The notes under the pieces were generated by a model. It ran no database searches. It was not told the origin of the DNA and saw only the letters and a list, made by a program, of their open reading frames with translations. Below are positions 61,301 through 64,000 of a stretch of DNA of 64,000 nucleotides, piece after piece. The stretch covers positions 37,908,501-37,972,500 of the forward strand of contig NC_092568.1 of assembly GCF_037975245.1 (NCBI RefSeq). The letters are read 5' to 3'. How positions within the stretch are numbered: the stretch's first letter is position 1; each line of letters opens with the position of its first letter. The position numbers and the translations under genes are program-made. Source of the stretch: Apostichopus japonicus (lineage: Eukaryota > Echinodermata > Holothuroidea > Aspidochirotida > Stichopodidae).

Positions 61301-61841
61301 CAAGGGTGTAAAATAGACATAGAAATAGAAAAATAAGCTTGCAATCTGTTGAGTAGTGAAAATACACAGTTAATAAAATGCATTAACTCTGAAAGGGTTC
61401 CTTAAAGCCTAAAATCACAGTTTTGAGGTTTTTTAGTCAGGAAATGATTTTGTATTATATTTCAGTTAAGCTTTAATACACACATACCGTATACTCTAAT
61501 AATGAGCTCTTCTGCATTGAGCTTTGAAGCAGTAAGAATAAAGACACAAACGTTGTCTTGAAATGCTTAAAACAAGAATATGTCTTCAGTTAAGATGTAG
61601 TAAATATATATCAAGATTTTCTTCTTCTGCATAGACCTATAAATCTTTAGGTCAAATTATAACAAAAGAATTTAGGTAATTTTCAACTCCTTTCCTTACC
61701 TGTACAAGCTCTTCTGCGAAATGATTGCAGTTTTTGTGTATTAAGTGGTAGCCGTCACCGGGATATTTCTTGCCGAGACATTCCACAACTTTGGATACAT
61801 CAACTTCTGGCAAGTCTGTTACACCTAGTTCTATTGTCTCC
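58133..61841 (-). CDS. DESI2: DESI2-like PPPDE-domain cysteine peptidase, C-terminal two exons
   Basis: Exons 61841-61700 then 58339-58133 on the minus strand join in phase to 115 residues, the C-terminal part of a protein usually about 190-195 long. The first visible exon has HKNCNHF, with the PPPDE nucleophile Cys; the catalytic His lies in an exon outside the window. The second has ILCNKQIPSWINRLA and PFLEKMLPKEWLTPLALEEA, a characteristic DESI2 stretch. PPPDE proteins are deSUMOylating or deubiquitinating isopeptidases by family knowledge. The tail after that is acidic and divergent from vertebrate DESI2. No further exon was found between 61842 and 64000, so the 5' part lies beyond the right edge. 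Confidence 0.93.
58340..61699 (-). other. DESI2 intron, no gene recognised
   Basis: AT-rich intron with a short direct repeat GACAAACCCATACACAA at 60801 and 60855 (approximate). No coding exon, RNA gene or mobile element with clear ends is seen. Confidence 0.5.
61700..61841 (-). CDS. DESI2: DESI2 penultimate coding exon
   Basis: On the minus strand: acceptor CCCACATCCACAG, donor TACAG/GTAAGG, 142 bp. One base completes the preceding codon, then 47 residues ETIELGVTDLPEVDVSKVVE to HLIHKNCNHFAEELVQ, including the catalytic Cys in NCNHF. Confidence 0.94.
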
Positions 61842-64000
61842 CTGTGGATGTGGGAAATTTAAGCAAAATAATATTAAAAAGACTGAAGACACGGTTGCCA
61901 AAAAGAAAGGGGGAAAAAAAAGGAATAAAGAAATAAAGCCGAACAAAAGAAAGAAAAATAATATGTTTAACAAGAGAACAAATAGAAGCTCTACATAATT
62001 ATCCAATTTATGAATGAAGTGACACAGAATATTGCAGAGAAGACAATACAAGAGCAATGAAAGATGGAAATTACAGATCTGTGCAACTTGTACAGTACAG
62101 TAGGAAGAAATTAATGAAGACACAATGGGTTATATACAGTATAATATTGAACAACATGATGAATGCAGCTATTTTCTTTTGCTTCATATAAAAATACTGG
62201 AGTGGTACAGTATTTAGTGCCCTTGAGCAAAAACTAAACTATTTGTTAAATTGCAGATTCTTGCAACGCTTTTCAACGAAAGCATACAGCAAATCACCTT
62301 GGCATTCTGTAAACTGTACCGTAAGCAACATCACTAATTAGCAAAAACTTAGCAGACGTCCTTGTTCCAGAATATCCCAGGAGAATGTTTTCATTATTAA
62401 GTTGTGACTTAAAAATACTTATCAACAGCAAGTATTATAAACTGAATCTCTTGGGTGAGAAATAGAATGGAAGGCACATTGCGCTGATCACATGAGGGAG
62501 ACTGTGACAGTGAACTGTAGCTGGCCGTACTGTACTTACAACATGAAAATACTGCAGTTACTTTCAGAAACGTTAAAAAGGACAATGTACATAGAACAAA
62601 GAAATACAGAAATTTATGATTTAATGAGTGTGAGGTTGTCAAAGAGACTTTTAAAATCAGTCTTACATAGTTTCTAGTCTCTCACAACTTGTGTTTCATA
62701 ATTTGGCAGTTCATAAAGTTTTCATTGCATATAGGTTTTATGTCTACTGTTTGTGCCAAAATAGTAAACACATGAAAGAAAAGTCTGTTAAACCTGTGTC
62801 TTGGGTGGCAAACTGCAGTAATTAATAAAGAATGCCAGAACTAATCTACTTTAGAAGTACTAACTCATTAGATGAATGCATTACACTTCAGGAATCAGTA
62901 TGTTAAGATTGAAATGAATCTCGTAAAGGAATGATGTGCAATACTATAGGAGATTTACTCTTCCTGGAATTGAAAAATTACTGTATACAGTATATGCAGT
63001 ATAACCATGTGCAGCGATGGTTGCACTCACTGTAACTGTTTTACACATTACACTATATACTGTAGACAGACAGTAACTTTGTTATGTACATGGACCACCA
63101 AGTTATGCTGTTTTTATTTGCTTGACAGATCTGCTCAAATATGCTAATATTGATTACTGGACACCGACAAAAACTGATAGATCATCTTAAAAGAAAAAAA
63201 AAATCATATAAAAACCCAAGTACTGTTATGCTGTAGAACAAGCTACTGTAAGTGCACTATATAGATGCAGTTCATGTCCTTCCGAAATACAGTAGCCTAC
63301 TCTATAGTACTATAACAGAAAAGCTAATCTGTCAGTTTGAATATTTTTTACACTCTGTCTTTTTGAGAGAATTTTGTCACTCTAATAACTAGAGACCAAA
63401 CAAGGAAGCAAGGTGCCACTTCCTATCAAGGTTCTTCTCAGCATACAGTACACTGATGTTATGTATGAAAAAGTCAACTTGCCATGCTATAGTCACAGAT
63501 AAATATTCTTATATGAAGCGTGACATTGTTATTACTTTGCATAATTTAACAAGTGCAAAACTATACCTGGAGGGATATATGGTGAAATTTGGAGCGAGTG
63601 AATATTTTACAGCCGCACTTGCCATTCCTCTAGGCATTCTTGACACAAGAGTAGTTTAATAGAAGAGCTGAATCTCTTCCAGGGGCTAATAATAATGAAT
63701 GTATTCATAATGTGCATTGATCAAAGTCCCAGCATATCAAGTTGAAATGATAAACTCCTTAATATGTGATTGAGAATAAATGGATGTCTTAAACCGTAAA
63801 CGTTTTATAGGGGGATAAGCTCATTACTGTAGTTTCTTTGCCATTTTTACGGTGTATATCTATATACTGTATGCATATAACACATACATACACAGCTTCA
63901 TTGGTATCAGAATCAAGAAATCTATTTTATATGAGTGACTCAGCTAACAGCTATGTTAACCTACTGTAATCTGTATATATGCACCCATGTATGTCCAGTG
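61842..64000 (-). other. Upstream DESI2 intron, running off the window
   Basis: No stretch here encodes the expected upstream DESI2 motif (the GGHPY / GIFEI region) on the minus strand, so it is taken as intron. It is AT-rich with many TACTGTA-type motifs and nothing else that I can name. Confidence 0.5.

Noticed and set aside
61842..64000. Search for the upstream DESI2 exons (catalytic His and GGHPY-type region)
   Set aside because: Nothing on the minus strand encodes these motifs; they must lie outside the window.

Overview
The window is nuclear DNA from an animal: AT-rich, intron-rich, with short exons bounded by GT/AG sites, long repeat-filled introns and no bacterial-style gene packing. 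The encoded proteins are clear orthologues of vertebrate DAAM, CCDC97 and DESI2. Together with the repeat types (a marine-invertebrate-like TAT-rich/AGCGC element, a tRNA-derived SINE and small hAT and TTAA MITEs) this suggests a marine invertebrate deuterostome, perhaps an echinoderm. The species cannot be fixed from the sequence alone.

Layout. (1) Positions 76-26012, + strand: the last 20 coding exons of a DAAM-type formin. They give 933 residues, from the middle of the GTPase-binding/FH3 region through coiled coil, FH1, FH2 and DAD to the stop; roughly the first 145 residues lie left of the window. (2) Positions 26013-38625: DAAM 3' flank and intergenic DNA, starting with a 12-copy 105-bp array and holding a 73/79-bp palindromic satellite and a TTAA-flanked MITE. 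(3) Positions 38626-43769, + strand: a complete three-exon CCDC97-like gene (367 aa as modelled). (4) Positions 43770-58132: intergenic DNA with a tRNA-SINE, a 16-bp-duplication insertion, a hAT MITE with a perfect 8-bp target duplication, and a second degenerate hAT-like element. (5) Positions 58133-61841, - strand: the last two coding exons of a DESI2-like PPPDE peptidase, whose 5' exons lie beyond the right edge. CCDC97 and DESI2 are convergent. The three genes have unrelated roles (actin assembly, spliceosome-linked factor, deSUMOylase/deubiquitinase family) and no functional cluster is implied.

The most unusual property is in DAAM. At four different coding-exon 3' ends (19248, 21413, 21747, 26012) the exon end or its splice donor has been duplicated in tandem into the following intron or 3' flank. 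This leaves a 7-copy 143-bp array carrying copied exon ends and donors, a duplicated FH2 half-exon that looks like a stop-containing poison exon, a roughly 22-copy 36-bp array in which many units carry a GTAAGT 5' splice site, and a 12-copy array of the C-terminal coding end plus 3' sequence. The same gene carries a 91-nt intronic hairpin (23099-23189), nearly perfectly paired, that resembles a pre-miRNA or tiny MITE.
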